Assembly (NCBI GenBank): GCA_949987565.1 | Contig: OX465120.1 | Location: forward strand, 1,227,234 to 1,291,233 | Direction: 5' to 3' | Origin: Luidia sarsii | Lineage: Eukaryota; Echinodermata; Asteroidea; Paxillosida; Luidiidae | Length of the DNA stretch: 64,000 bases | Shown here: piece by piece, positions 11,901-24,773 of the stretch | Layout: every line of letters begins with the position of its first letter | How positions within the stretch are numbered: the first letter of the stretch is position 1 | Notes under the pieces: model-generated | Seen by the model: only the letters and a program-made list of their open reading frames with translations | What the model was told of the DNA's origin: nothing | Databases searched by the model: none | Made by a program: the position numbers and the translations under genes

Positions 11901-12650
11901 AGAGCAATTTTTTCAGTGAAATTAGCATCAGCTAATTTTGGCCGAAAATAGTAAAAATGGCAAGGGGTTAGCCTTGCATTTCTATCAATTTTTGAACCAA
12001 AATTCATTTTTTTTCTTCACCCTTCAAATTAATCATAGAACCAGATAATATCATTCTATGTACTTCCAGGCGTCTTTAGAGCAACTTTTCATTGAAATTA
12101 GCATAATTTAATTTTCGGCCAAAATGTTTAAAAATTGCAAGGGGTTAGCCTTGCATTTTTATCAATTATTGAACCAAATGTTTTTTTTCTATATCCTTCA
12201 CTGAAATTAATCATAGAACCAGATAAAACCATTATATGTACTTCCAGGCGTCTCCAGAGCAATTTTGCATTGAAATTAGCATAAATTAATTTTCGGCCAA
12301 AATTTGTAAAAATTGCAAGGGGTTAGCCTTGCATTTTTATCATTTTTTAGATATTGATCCTAGAGCCAGACAAAACCATTCTATGTACTTCCAGGCGTCT
12401 TCAGAGCAATTTTTTAGCATCAGCAAATTTTGGCTGAAAATAGTAAAAATGGCAAAGGGTTAGCCTTGCATTTTTATCAATTTTTGAACCAATTTTCAAC
12501 TTTTTTTCTATAGCCTTTATATTGATCATAGAACCAGATCAAACCATTCTATGTACTTCCAGGCGTCTTCAGAGCAATTTTTCATTGAAATTAGCATAAG
12601 CTAATTTACTGCCGAAAATGGTAAAAAATACCCTTGCTTTTTCGAAAATG
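8950..12650 (+). repeat. Satellite-like tandem array, about 21 units of ~178 bp
   Basis: The landmark CTTCCAGGCGTC recurs at 9220, (9398 variant), 9574, 9751, 9932, 10109, 10281, 10460, 10639, 10818, 10997, 11174, 11351, 11528, 11707, 11886, 12063, 12241, 12388 and 12556. Spacing is 172-181 bp apart from one short unit. Every unit carries GGCAAGGGGTTAGCC or GCAAGGGGTTAGCC. Two subtypes interleave: one with CAGACCCTATAAATATTG, the other with CTACACCCTTCAAATTAATC. It is AT-rich and no coding is credible. Confidence 0.95.
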
Positions 12651-14780
12651 TTGACCCAAATTTCTCCTACAGCCCCAAAATTTACCCCATAAGCAAATAA
12701 AATGCGAACTCCTAAAAAACAAGGATTTGAAAATGTTACTATAAAATATTCATGAAATAATAATGATTAATATAAATGACTTATTATAAATAATCAATCA
12801 ACTGTCCATTAAGCAGACATAATTTTCTCTTTTCCAAACTGGATTTTATTCAACATGACAATGCTCTTTCCTGAACAGACAACAACCATTCACTAGTTCG
12901 AACAATGGTCATGAATAATTCAGACAGATTTTAAAAATAAGGAAACAATTCAAGAGCCCCCAAAAAAGAGGTAAAAACAAATCAAATAAACAGAAGTAAG
13001 CTTTTGCAAGCAACTAGAAACTAGAGATAGATGCGAATCTGATTTTGTCATTTTTTTTCTCCAAAAAGTTGAGAGGGTTCGACGTTTCGGTCAGCGAAGG
13101 GTTGTTTTTCAAGGGGATTAAGAATGGATTTTTTGTTCCCTGTGGTGACTAACTTAATCCATCTATTAAACAGAAACCAAAATTCTATTTTTATCCCAGC
13201 AGAACCCGACAGAAACGGACTTGAGCGGCTCTTTAAAGCCTAGTTTTGGGCGAATTTGAATTTTTTGAAGTTCCTGAAATCTATTCCAGAAACAGATGGT
13301 CTGGCTAATGATTTGCACACTGAAGTAAAATAAAAATTAATCATAATAAAGACAAACAATGCAGTGAATCATCTCATCAAACAGTGCTTGACAAGTACAT
13401 GAATCCTCCAAAATAAGTAAAACACTTTGAATAACATCCAATTTGGTTCGTTTCAGTGCAAAACAATTAAGTATACCAACATATTCTACAAAGCTGGGTT
13501 TGTTCTGTCGAGCACAACAAAAGAAGTACTCCTTCCAAACGGGTGCCGTAAACAAACTAGTAAACTTTTAATTAAAAACATACGCCGTTAAGAATTCCCT
13601 TTTTTACAAAAAAAACCTTCAATGCTTTCAGAAAAAAATCTGAAGAGGCAATCTTACTTTCCCTGCTTTACGGACTGTTTTGATTGAAGACAAAAAAAAC
13701 TCCCAAAATTTGGGGTCTCTGCTTCAAAAGTAAACTCCACTGAAAACACCTCTGGAACTAGACTGAGTAACATCATGGGCAAATTCAGAAAACAACTTGT
13801 ATCAAGGTCTGATCAACAACAGCAAAAACACAGACATCCAAACATTTCACAAACCCTCTACACCCTTTGAAGGAAACATAATATCTTTGACCCATTAACT
13901 CCTTACTTTTTCAGTTGACCCATGATATCTTTACAAGCAAAAATAAAGATTGCTAATTGTTAGTACGGCCAGCTTCTGACAAAATTACGTCATAGTATTT
14001 GAAGACTAGAGAGGGAGAGGCTAAATTTTCCTGTTTTTTTTTTCATCTCAAAACGGTTGCCATGGTTTTTCAAATGTTTATAAAGCAAAGGGGGCTTAAA
14101 TGTCAGTTAAAAAAAACTGCCCACCTAAGACCTGAGGCTAATTTCATTGAGCTGCTTCAGCCCCAAAAATGTGATTCAGCGCAAAAAGTCACGATTAGGA
14201 GAATCAGCTAGCAAAGCAAAACTTCATTTTTGTTTCACCTTTCAAGCTAAGTAAAGAAAAGTGGAATACAAAACAGAAGGAACTCAGATTGCATCATGAT
14301 GTGGTCTTTCATTCTATCCACACGTGGAAAACATTTCATGCTTAGAAGATTTTCAAGATTACGCCGCTCTACGACGTTGAAACCCTGTTGGCAAATCTTC
14401 AAATCGTCAAAGGCCTGAGATATTCAAATACCAGAAGCTCATTGTGTCTTAGCAATCGAGTCTGACAAAACACAGTGCATTTGAACACCCTATGGTCCAA
14501 CATCATAAAAAACAGTTACAACAAAACAACGGAGGGAAAATGGACAAGGATTGAAGAACGTTTAAAACTTCAGGGTCAGGGTCAGAACTTGGAGTCTGTC
14601 CTTATTCTAAAAAAAAAAGAAGTATCCGCACAAAAACTGCAAGGCTTTAGTGGGGAGTCGTTGGGGGGCGAGAAAGAGGGGTTGGACGGGGGTAGGCTTC
14701 GGCTGGAAGATGGAAACAAGAGTCAAGCCTTTGTTTTTTGGGGGGTGGTGGGGGTGGGGGGAGGTTTTTATTTTTACATC
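12651..14780. other. No gene recognised between satellite and SR factor gene
   Basis: AT-rich unique-looking sequence, presumably including the 3' UTR of the SR factor at its right end. The only structured item is the degraded CAATTTCAT-type element at about 14138-14385. I see no coding exon. Confidence 0.5.
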
Positions 14781-17700
14781 TCAGTCTCGGTCTCGGTCTC
14801 GTTCGTCCGGACCGCTGCTGCTCCGACTTCTGGCTCGCCGCTCCTGCCCGCCGTTCTGCTCGGGACTGCGGCTTCTCGAGCGGCTGTCCCGGGGGCGGGG
14901 GCTGCGGCTACGGGAGCGGCTGGGGCTGCGCTTGCGGCTGCGGCTACGACTGCGGCTGGGGCTGCGTCGTCGGGAACGGCTTCGGCTTCTCCTGGGTGTG
15001 GAAGAAAAGAGACATGGGTTTTTTAAACTGCCTTTAAGCCTTCCTTTATTCAAAACCAATGAACATTACTGTAGTTTCAGTTAAGGCTGTTGTCGTGAGA
15101 AAAAATTCTTGTCGACATGTCGCGAGAATTTTATGCCGACTGTCGACATTGTCGCGACAGAGACCCGATTTAGTAAAAAATCTGTAGTCACAATGTCGGA
15201 TTTTTTTTAGGTATTAAAGGAATGGGGCATGTCAAACCGCCATAGTTGTGAACTTGTGAAATAAGTTTTCATGGATAATCTTAATTTCAATAAAATTTCA
15301 TATTTAATGGCTTTTGTATTTAAGATTATACACAACAAAATAATGTTTGTGCCGATATTGGGTGTTACAGTCGTAATTTCCTAAGAAAATCATAAAAAAG
15401 CGATTGCTCATTGTTTATTCATGACGTCATCGATCAGCGATGCGTGCGTTCTCACTGCACAGCGGCTGCACCTAGCTAAAGGTATTGAGCACCCCAAAAA
15501 CAGCTGCGTATTGGGCCCAAAAACGGTGGAGGCCGCGTATTCAGCCATACATTCAGACAAACCTAGAACGTATGCGGCAAAGGAGGCCTTTTTCCGATGT
15601 ACATAATGTACTTCCGGTCCGTTTTTCAACGAAATAAAATACGCGGCCGCCGGGATTTTGGGCCCAAACATGCGGCTACTTTCAACTGGTTACCGACCGC
15701 GACGCACGTGCGATCTCATTTCTCGATCCTTCCCTCGGACGTCCACGATCTTTCCCGATCTCTGCATTGCACTGGTATCCCGTACGCACGTGTATTAAAT
15801 GCATGCGATGCAGCAACGTATACCAGCTACTGTACTGCTGACGACCGGTCATAGAAACGTGCGCTACACAGTAGTGACAGTATTTACACTGTACATCGTA
15901 ATGGCAAAATGCGTTCGGTGAACGATTTTCTTTGGTCGCGTCGCGATCCCTTCCAACTTCCAACATATTTAGTAACTATTATTTTGTGGCGTGGATAAGC
16001 AAAAATGAAATGCTCAGCGCACAATTTTAGGATTTTTTGTTCCCTTTTTATTCCCTTCTTTTCAAAAATTGGCCATTATGACTATAGATAGGCTAATGTA
16101 TTTTATTGTTTTTGTCGCGACAACCGAAAAACCTTGTCGACATGTCGGAATATTTTCTTTGTCGCGACAATGTCGACAAAAGCCTTGTCGACAACAGCCT
16201 TAGTTTCAGTACCAGTTGGGTAAAGTAAGCCACTTAACGCGTTCATTCTGTTACCTTGGGGATTGGCTACGGCTTCGAGACCTGCGGCTCCGTCTGCGAT
16301 CCTTGCTTCGGCTGCAAAAGGAAACAAGCAAGACGTCTTAGAAAAGGGTAGACCCTCTTTACGGTACAAGATAGGGACCAATCCGTGGCATCGTCCATTT
16401 TCATTAGTGAGGCTTCGACACGTGCCACACTGACACGATAACTTTTGCAGTTTGTATCACTTCCAGTTTCCTTGACTGAGATTTTTACTCAACTCGAGAC
16501 ACCTCTATAAAGTGGGAGGTTTGCGGAGGACATCACATACCACTTCTCTTTCAAGAAGGAGTGTGTGGCTCTGAAAAGAGCCGGTAACTCAACGTTGCAG
16601 GTAGTGTGTCCTCTGCTGTCGTCTAGTGGACGCACTGGGCAGAAAAGATTCTTCATTCTCAAGCGCTTCCACCGGGCATTATACACCGATGAAAGTTGAA
16701 ATCCAGCAGTCTCCTGACGGCGGGCAGAGTACGCACTGCCTGAAACGTTGAGTTACCGGCTCAAGTGCTACATGGTGTCACCGCAAACCTTCCACTTAGT
16801 ATTTACACCATGCAAACCTCTCACGTCTCATCTCCTTGAAAAAGAAATGCTAGGTACATGGTGTCACCGCAAACCTTCCATTTAGTATTTCCACCATGCA
16901 AACCTTCCAAGTCTTATCCGAGTTACCGGCTCTTTTCAGAGCCGTACTCCTTCTCAAAAGAGAAGTGCAACATGTTGTCACCGCAAACCTTCCACTTAGC
17001 ATTTCCACCAAGGAAACCTTCCAAGTCTTATCAGGACTCCTCACCTTCTCCGCCTGCGGTCACGGCTACGACTGCGGCTTCGTCTGCGGACGGGGCTACG
17101 GCTCCTGGAGCGATTACTACGCCTGAAGGCAGAGGGGCAGGGGAGAGGTAGGACGGACAAAACAAGCTTTGGAGTCATGGCAATCAAAACTAAAAACCAA
17201 AGCATTTGGACAATTGTGCGATACAAAAATGTTGCAAACTGCTTACTGACTAAAATATACCAAAATGCAAATCTCAAAATTTAGTGGGCCTGACATTTCG
17301 ATCCTAGCAGGACCTTTCTCTCTGCCTTTGAGAAAGGTCCTGCTAGGATCAAAACGTCAGGCTCACAAAATTTTGATATTTGGACAATTGTAACAATGTG
17401 AAGAATATAATATTACATTTTAAGAATGAGTTTGCTCACCTTCCATAACTACTGCTTCCAAAGCCCCCACCTACAAAACAAATCAACAAGACACCAATAT
17501 AATAATCAAGATATAATCAAATGGAAGTGTATAATTAATTGGCCAGCAACGTAGGCCGTTCCTGTTGATGTTATGCATATTCATGAACACTCTCTACTCC
17601 GATTGGCCAACGTCAGAGTATAGAGCATTTGCATAAACATGATGTAATGACAATTGGCCAATCAGACTGAGGGACCGGCAGAATAGCGTTTGCAGGAAGA

Positions 17701-20700
17701 ATGCAGTTGCCGGGTGAATATAACCTGCCTAATCAAATTGCAGATTTGAACTGTAGCAATTGGAGAACTTTTTGTAGTCGCCTGCTCCGCAGCTGAATGG
17801 TGATAATGATGAATCAAATTGCATCAAGTCACAACATATTTCAACACCATATAATCACACCAGTTAACTTCAAACGCATCAATGCCTTGTCTCAAATCTC
17901 CGATCTAACATGAGGTCAATCAACAAAAGATTTTTCTAGCCTTGCCATTTTCTCTGTGATTTGAGAGTGGATTGGTGAACTTACGATAGCCCCGGGAGTC
18001 GCTGCGACAGTTACGAGCAAAGTGTCCCAGGCCACCACACTTGTAACACTCGTCATCACTCTGTCAATAATAAAAGGTAATTGAAATTATTAATTAAAAC
18101 AAAGAAAACAGCATGAATTTCAATCATTTAATTAACCATTCATTCATTCACAGAATCATTCAATCAACTATTCATTCATTCATTCATTCAAGGAATTGGC
18201 AGATCAAATCAATTGAAAAATCAAGCAATCCATAAATAAGTCAGTTACTCATTGAAAAAAACAACTGATAAATTTAGAACAATTCAATGAATTGGGATAT
18301 GGATTATGATTCCAATCAAATAATTTGGTAATCAACCAATGGGATAATCAATAAATTTGGTAATCAATAAATCAATCTGGTAATCAATAAATTTGGTAAT
18401 CAATAAATTTGGTAATCAATAAATTTGGTAATCAATAAATTTGGTAATCAATAAATTTGGTAATCAATAAATTTGGTAATCAATAAATTTGGTAATCAAT
18501 AAATTTGGTAATCAATAAATTTGGTAATCAATAAATTTGGTAATCAATAAATTTGGCAATCAATCAGTTTGCTAATCAATCAATTTGATTATCAATCAAT
18601 TCAGTGATCAATCAATTTGGTAATCAATCAATTTGCAAATCAAATCAAGTCAGCTTGCATTGGTCAGGAGGCAGCTACTCACCACGCCACGCTTGGGTCC
18701 CCTGGCCCACTCCACCACAATACTCTGTCCACAAATCTCCTGGCGGTCCTCAAACTTCTGCGCATCCTGGGACGGGCCAAAGCCAAAACAAAAAAAGGAC
18801 AGATTAATCCTGGTAACCTCAGGCAATTTCTTCAAAAATATCGATGACAGTGTCCCTACCCTAACCTACGACAATATTGTGAAAATATGAAAATTGGTTT
18901 GATTGATAAAAACGTGAAAACCAAAATGTTTTTTAAATACATGCAATTTTGTTTCAAAGTAGTTGGTGTCCAATATGTTCACTTGTAAATCTATTAATTT
19001 TCCCCACTTTTTTCATGCACTTTTTCGTGTTTTTCAGGGCTCTCTAAGAATTGGGTGATTTATTACTGCCAGAACTCCTAGATGAAATTTCAGTTTTTCA
19101 ACATTTTTTGTGGGGTTTTCCAGTTTCCAAAACAACTTTGATCATGGTGTATGACTCCTTAGGCAATGAAGTCTAGTAGTGTCATAAGAATGGCACTTTG
19201 AAAGTTATCAGCAAAAATTGAACAAAATATTTCTGAATCCTAAGATTTGGATTTAAATATGCACGGCCTCAGAATAACGTCCTTGTCTAAATGGAAATCT
19301 CTCAATCTAAATAGTCTCAGATTTCGGATGCCACACAAATCTATCTACAAGTAAAAACAAAATGCCACACACTGAGCATCACTGAAGCCAAACACGTTCC
19401 TTTAACCTCCAAAAGACCAACACTGTGGAATTGGAAATACCACACTACAACAGGCTTTCCGAAGAAATCTGAACTCAAATAGTCTGAACTCGTGGCCAGA
19501 AATCTAAGTTCTGAATTTTGAAAATGGTAACATGTTTGTGATGTTGAAACCAACACCATACACCACAGCATCAAACTGATTTGTTGGTTTGGGTTTTTTT
19601 TTTAACTGAAAAGTTTAATAAATCGATCGTTTAGGATGGAAAAATTGACATGCTTTTGAAATTGTACTGCAATTTTATTGTTCACACTTATCACTGCCTT
19701 GACACATATCGCAGCATCACACCAATGTTGAGCTTGGTATTGAAATTTTATGAATAATTAAGACCAGAAACGACTGAATCTAAAAGTAAACTTTCGTGGA
19801 TTTTCCAGGTTTTTTTTTTTTTTTGGGGGGGGGGGGGGGGGTTGAAGACTTTTGGGGTTGGAATTTTGTCTTGGCTTCAGCTCAGCTCTGTTTTTGTTTG
19901 CTCCATCTCTCCATTTACGTACTCCACGTAAACAATTAACCGGTCGCCACTGGTAGACCCACTGGACTGCACTGGCTAGTCCCGGCTAGTCCCGAAAATT
20001 GGACAGGTAGAAAGATAGGCGACGCACACACCCACAGTTCGGTAGACCCCGGGCTAAGCAATGGCTCGGTCTCACGGCTAAGGTATTCCGCACAAGCAGT
20101 CCAGCTTAAATCAAGAAGTTTTCAGATTTGTCTCTCATTTCTTTCTTTTTCGGAATCAACGATCTTTTAGGTAGAGCGCCCTCTTGCGTCGCCGTCTAAA
20201 TATGCGGGGTTTTTTTTGTTTTTCGGTTCGGTGGGAGGACCTTTTAGTTTGGTCAGGTGGTCTTTGGTCTGGCGGTCTACTCTTTGGCTCGGGAGATGGC
20301 GTTGGGTTTTTTGGTAGTAAGGTAGTGAGGGCCAGTCAACCGGTCTTTCGTTCAACTTTTAGGCGGACATATGACCTCTGTGTGAATGCAATGAACAGAG
20401 TGGTGTCAATACACAACAAAAAAGACAGCAGCAGCAATAACAACAGTTTTTCAATGAGTGCTTCAAGACACGTAGAATGTTCTCTCTCCCCTGTATCCAC
20501 AAAGATCTTTATCATAACTTCAGGAAAAGCATGAGAATTGCAGCATGTACACTCTTCAAGATTGTAAACAGAAAAACCTATAAATGCTCACATTTCTGAA
20601 AAACAAGTTGAGAGCCATTTCAAAGGCAGAAATATTCATATTTTTAATTGGTCCGAATGTCCAATTAGAGTCAAATTTGCCTAACATCATCATGAGAACA

Positions 20701-22644
20701 GTTCTGGCCAATTACTTACTTGATTATCTAGTCAGGCCATAGTACTATTAGGACAAACTGTCAGGTGGCCAAATTGATAATTTAGTGGCCCGAATCTTGA
20801 ATTTGAAAACGTTTGAATATCAACTCTCTCATCAGCAACCAATGCCAATTGAGGGGCCGTTTGTGTATTACCCCTTTACACCATAAATGGTCGATAAACA
20901 TGGAAGATGTCATTGCCTCTTAGATTACAAAACAAGCAATTATTCTATTCCATTCATAAATTTTTAAGTTTCTTAAATTCACAAATTCTACTAAGAACCA
21001 AAAACGGCCGAACTCACCTCTGCATCCCTTGGGTCTTCATAGTCGATGAAGGCGTAGGCTGAAGAGAGGTAGAGGAAAATAAAGGAAGTAAATATTACGT
21101 CAAGCAAAGGAAAAAACGGACCAAGACCTAAAGGCCAAGTACCAGTAATAACTTTTATTTTTGGCCGCCGCATTATTTTATTACTTTCCTATAAAACGAT
21201 AAAAAGACTGATTTTAGCTGTTTCCAGTCGTTGAACCTCGCACAAGCACAGCCTACATATCGTTCCATACTTAAAACGCAGTGGCTATAGTTACGGCAGT
21301 CGTCCGTGTGGTTCCCTCACTTGAAAGTATTCGTCAGCATTGCAGGCTGGTTGAACCAGACTATTCGTTGATAGTCTGGTTCCAAGAGCTAACATCCTGA
21401 CAAATACTGTGAAGTCAGGGAACCCCATGGACGACTATCGTAAAGTGCGTAAACACAGCCACTGCGCACTTAAAAAACGACAAGTACACTTTTTCTTACG
21501 CAGTGGCTGTTGTTACGGCAGTCGTCCGTGTGGTTCCCTGACTTAACAGTATTTGTCAGGATGTTTAGCTCTCGGAGCAAGACTATCAGCTAATAGACTG
21601 GTTCAACCAGCCTGCAATGCTGATGAAATACAATCAAGTCAGGGAACCAAACTGTCGACTGCCGTAACAACAGCCACTGCATTTTTCTTACCCATTCCAG
21701 TTCCTGTCGAATTTAGTGAGAAGCCATCAGCAGATTGGGAACACGCATCCGAACAACAGCGGTGAATGAAGATTATGAAACAGAGAAAATGAACAAAGTC
21801 AGTTTTCAGGAAGAATCACACGTCACGCAAATCATGATTTTGTGATTCGTATACATGTGTCAACCAGACGACTGTCACTGTCAGTACATTGCTCTGTACA
21901 AAACATGCACTTCACTATTCCTACATATGCTTCACAAAATCGTAATTTGGGGGAAAACTCCCAAGTCAAATTTTTCTGCAAGTGGTTGTGCCAGACCATA
22001 ATGTCTACATTATTTACAGTTGGTTGTTATTTTTTGGTGGCCTAATTTGATCCATTTGCATTTGGGTTTAGATTTTTCCCCAGACTTTTGTTACAAGGGG
22101 ATTATTAATATTATTATTAAACTAAAATCGTGCAAAGCAATTCAGTCACTGTTCTTTATTCTTAATTATTATCTATAAAGCTAGTAAGATAGAAACTAAT
22201 TAGCAATTTGATAACATTAACAAACTTCACTGTTCAGTGTCCACAACACAACTTCACAACACAACATTAAAATCTAAATAAAAACTCCCCTTTCCCCCTT
22301 TTTGTAATGAAATTGTAATCTTCAAAACCTTAACGACATATCAGATCAAAGTTAGTACCCAATACTGGCACTAGGCATCCAATTTCTGTCACATTTTCAA
22401 GGCTTATCCAGTTACGATTCTGTTTTCATTTTGGCATTTTTTCCCTCACTAACCGTCCCACAATGCCTTGCTGAACTCACTCAATGGCCGTCCCCACACA
22501 CAAAAAAACACGACAACTAAGGAGACAAAACTCACCGTATTTTAACTCGCATCTCACCATGGGCCCGTACCGCCTGAACACCTCCTCGACATCCCGCTGC
22601 CTCGTCTGCTTGCTCAGCCTTCCCACGAAGAGCTGGGCGGACAT
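14781..22644 (-). CDS. SR splicing factor: RRM + CCHC zinc knuckle + RS domain (SRSF7/RSZ-like)
   Basis: Eight coding exons, given in transcript order: 22644-22536, 21058-21018, 18766-18683, 18060-17985, 17470-17440, 17122-17045, 16311-16255, 14991-14781 (TGA). The spliced length is 687 nt (228 aa) with consistent phases, which strongly supports the model. Start MSAQLFVGRLSKQT; RNP2-like LFVGRL and RNP1-like AYAFIDYEDPRDAE define an RRM at about residues 4-75. CYKCGGLGHFARNC (about 82-95) is a CX2CX4HX4C knuckle. A glycine/serine linker (GGFGSSSYG, partly from a 31-nt exon) follows, then an RS/RD tail ending in RDRDRD. Such nuclear SR proteins bind exonic enhancers, recruit U1/U2AF and assist mRNA export. 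The domain order matches vertebrate SRSF7, but the RRM is clearly divergent from SRSF3/7, so I give no symbol. The last intron (14992-16254) is almost wholly a transposon. The gene is divergent from ARL1. Confidence 0.93.
15082..16202 (-). mobile_element. hAT-like non-autonomous element, copy 2 (1121 bp)
   Basis: Reverse complement of the 5128-6398 element, with the same TAAGGCTG/CAGCCTTA ends and its own perfect 8-bp duplication GTTTCAGT (15074-15081 and 16203-16210). It occupies about 89% of the last intron of the SR factor gene. Confidence 0.9.
16500..17040. repeat. Histone-type stem-loop repeat units in SR factor intron
   Basis: A minus-strand stem-loop is at 16567-16582 with CTTCTCTTTCAAGAAGG before it on the plus strand. 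A plus-strand stem-loop is at 16928-16943. Additional unit pieces (CCGCAAACCTTCCACTTAG) lie between 16785 and 17035. Confidence 0.8.
18325..18610 (+). repeat. 16-bp tandem repeat AATTTGGTAATCAATA
   Basis: About 15 near-perfect units in an intron of the SR factor gene, with degenerate units at both ends. Confidence 0.95.
18767..21017. other. Large intron of SR factor gene without recognised exon
   Basis: The intron runs between exons 21058-21018 and 18766-18683. It contains a T/G homopolymer run at about 19810-19840 and otherwise AT-rich sequence. SR genes often carry a conserved poison exon, but I could not identify one by eye. Confidence 0.45.
21277..21467. mobile_element. CGCAGTGGCTGTTGTTACGG fold-back MITE, copy A
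   Basis: About 190 bp hairpin with inverted arms. Flanked by the direct 8-bp repeat ACTTAAAA (21269-21276 and 21468-21475). It lies in the SR factor intron, immediately beside copy B. Confidence 0.85.
21499..21682. mobile_element. CGCAGTGGCTGTTGTTACGG fold-back MITE, copy B
   Basis: Flanked by the direct 8-bp repeat TTTTCTTA (21491-21498 and 21683-21690). Arms include GTTCCCTGACTT / AGTCAGGGAACC. Confidence 0.85.
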
Positions 22645-24773
22645 TTTGGCCGGTTTTTCGGCCCTGTTTTCGGCAATTTCCAACCTTCCGCGTTCAGGCC
22701 ACGAGCAAACAAGCGAACATGCTGGAAAGTGAAGCGTGTCAACTGCGCCTGCGCGCTGCTGGGATCTCTGACGCAATGCGCATGCGTGGATACAAATAAC
22801 ATTATTGGACTCATTTTCCATAATTTTTTTAGATTAATCTCAAAAGTTAGAGGGCCTGACGTTTTGATCCTAGTAGGACCTCGCACATGAATACTACACT
22901 CTCCTTGGATTGTCCTTACTCTGTTTACTCCTTCCCTCTTACCCTCTTGCCCAATCTCTTCCCCTTCATCCCCAGTCCTTGCCCCATCTCTTCCCCTTCA
23001 TCCCCAGTCCTTGCCCCATCTCTTCCCCTTCTCATCCTGACCTATCACATCTCTATGATACATGTGAATAATTTTCTCCTTGTTTGGTATTTATTCATCA
23101 ATTTATTTCCCATCTTTAATTTCCATGATATAGACTGTATGATCTTTCTCACCCTGAATGTACTTCTTGTTTGTTTTCCTCGGCCGAATAAATAATAATA
23201 ATAATAATAATATTAAATTTCCCAATTTTCTTGACTGGGAAAAGATATCTTGCACGACCTGTTTTTTTGTTTTGTTTTCTATTCAATCAAAATAAAGGAA
23301 AACCAGTGACTGGGAATTTGTTTTAAAAAATATTGAGAAAGCAAACTTTGACCGATCGAGATCGAGACCTCGAGTTGGGTTGGTAACAAAAGATCGAGTG
23401 GGTGCCCCAAAACAGAAGTCTCGGGTTCAAGTCTTTGCAATTTTTCAAAAAATGAATTTTTGATTGGTATACGTATGAGGAGAAAAGGTACTTTTTCTTG
23501 GGTTGCATTCCCCTTTAAAGCTTTCCGCAGACTACTTCAAGTTCTGTATTTTGTTCTTCTTTTTAAAACAAATGTAGTTCTTCTGCGCTCTCGATTGAAT
23601 AAGAAAAATAAAGGGGAAAGTTAAACTTCGTTTTTTCCCGCCCATTTCCGTGCTTTTAAAAAAGATGATATACAAAAATGTTGCAAACTGCTTACTGACT
23701 AAAATTACCAAAATGTAAATCTTAAAATTTAGTGGGCCTGACGTTTCGATCCTAGCAGGACCCTTCTCAAAGGCAGAGTGACAGGGACAAAACAGAAACA
23801 GATACATGTACATTTTTTAAAAAGATCTTAACTTCCACAAGCTATCAAACAACAGCTACATGCACTCAGAAAGTGGAGATCTCAGTTCATTTGTTAATTT
23901 GCGATACACTATAGTAGTAGTAATATTATGTATGTACATATGTACATGTACATACAGGTACACATGTTTGTACATGTTCATGTACATGCGAATCGGTGTA
24001 AACTTTATATTTTTTTCCATGGATTTTCAAAGCAAAATACTAAAAGTAAAATTAAGGTGATATACACAAATGTTGCAAACTGCTTACTGACTAAAATTAC
24101 CAAAATGTAAATCTTAAAATTTAGTGGGCCTGACGTTTCGATCCTAGCAGGACCTTTCTCAAAGGCAGAGTGTCTTTGAGAAAGGTCCTGCTAGGATCGA
24201 AACGTCAGGCCCACTAAATTTTAAAAAGTAAAATTACTGAAAATAATGACTAATCCAACTGGTACTAAATTTCTGGAACAAGTATTTGATGAAAGGATCT
24301 ATGTCAGCTTTCAATTGATATTTCTTATCATTCATTTCATGAAAGATGGGATTCCGAGTGATCATACTGATAGATTATATCGATCAAAATGAAAAATATA
24401 TGATGGAATTGACAAATTTTAACATGAATTTACATTTTTATTCAATTGTATGTACTGATCATGAACTGCACGTTCGAAAATAATATTGCAGGTAGGATGA
24501 CGTCACCTCAACTGACACGTTGTATTCAATGTACGTGTAGTCTTCCATACGTAGTGTGCGTTAATACGCCGAGCTGGTAACTGGTCCCTGGAATCTAATT
24601 CGTGATAAAATTTTCGGTTTTCAAAGGCCGAGATTAGAATAGAAATAGAGACATTTTCTCTGGGTTGAGAGACTTTCACGACCCAGGTGCTGCTGCTGAG
24701 CGTGAGATTAAGGCCAGTACCCACCGGGGTTACCAGAGGAAAATCGACTAGTTTACATGCGGTGACCGGAAAA
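22645..24773. other. Divergent intergenic region, SR factor / ARL1
   Basis: About 2.1 kb between the two start codons. It contains several GATCCTAGCAGG-family arms (22838, 23680-23800, 24066-24225), an ATAATAATA run at about 23190, a TGTACATG-rich patch at 23930-24000, and the presumed promoters. No core promoter motif is clear by eye. Confidence 0.5.

Noticed and set aside
14475..15026. Plus-strand 183-codon ORF rich in Ala and Gly
   Set aside because: It is the antisense shadow of the RS-domain exon (14781-14991) of the SR factor.
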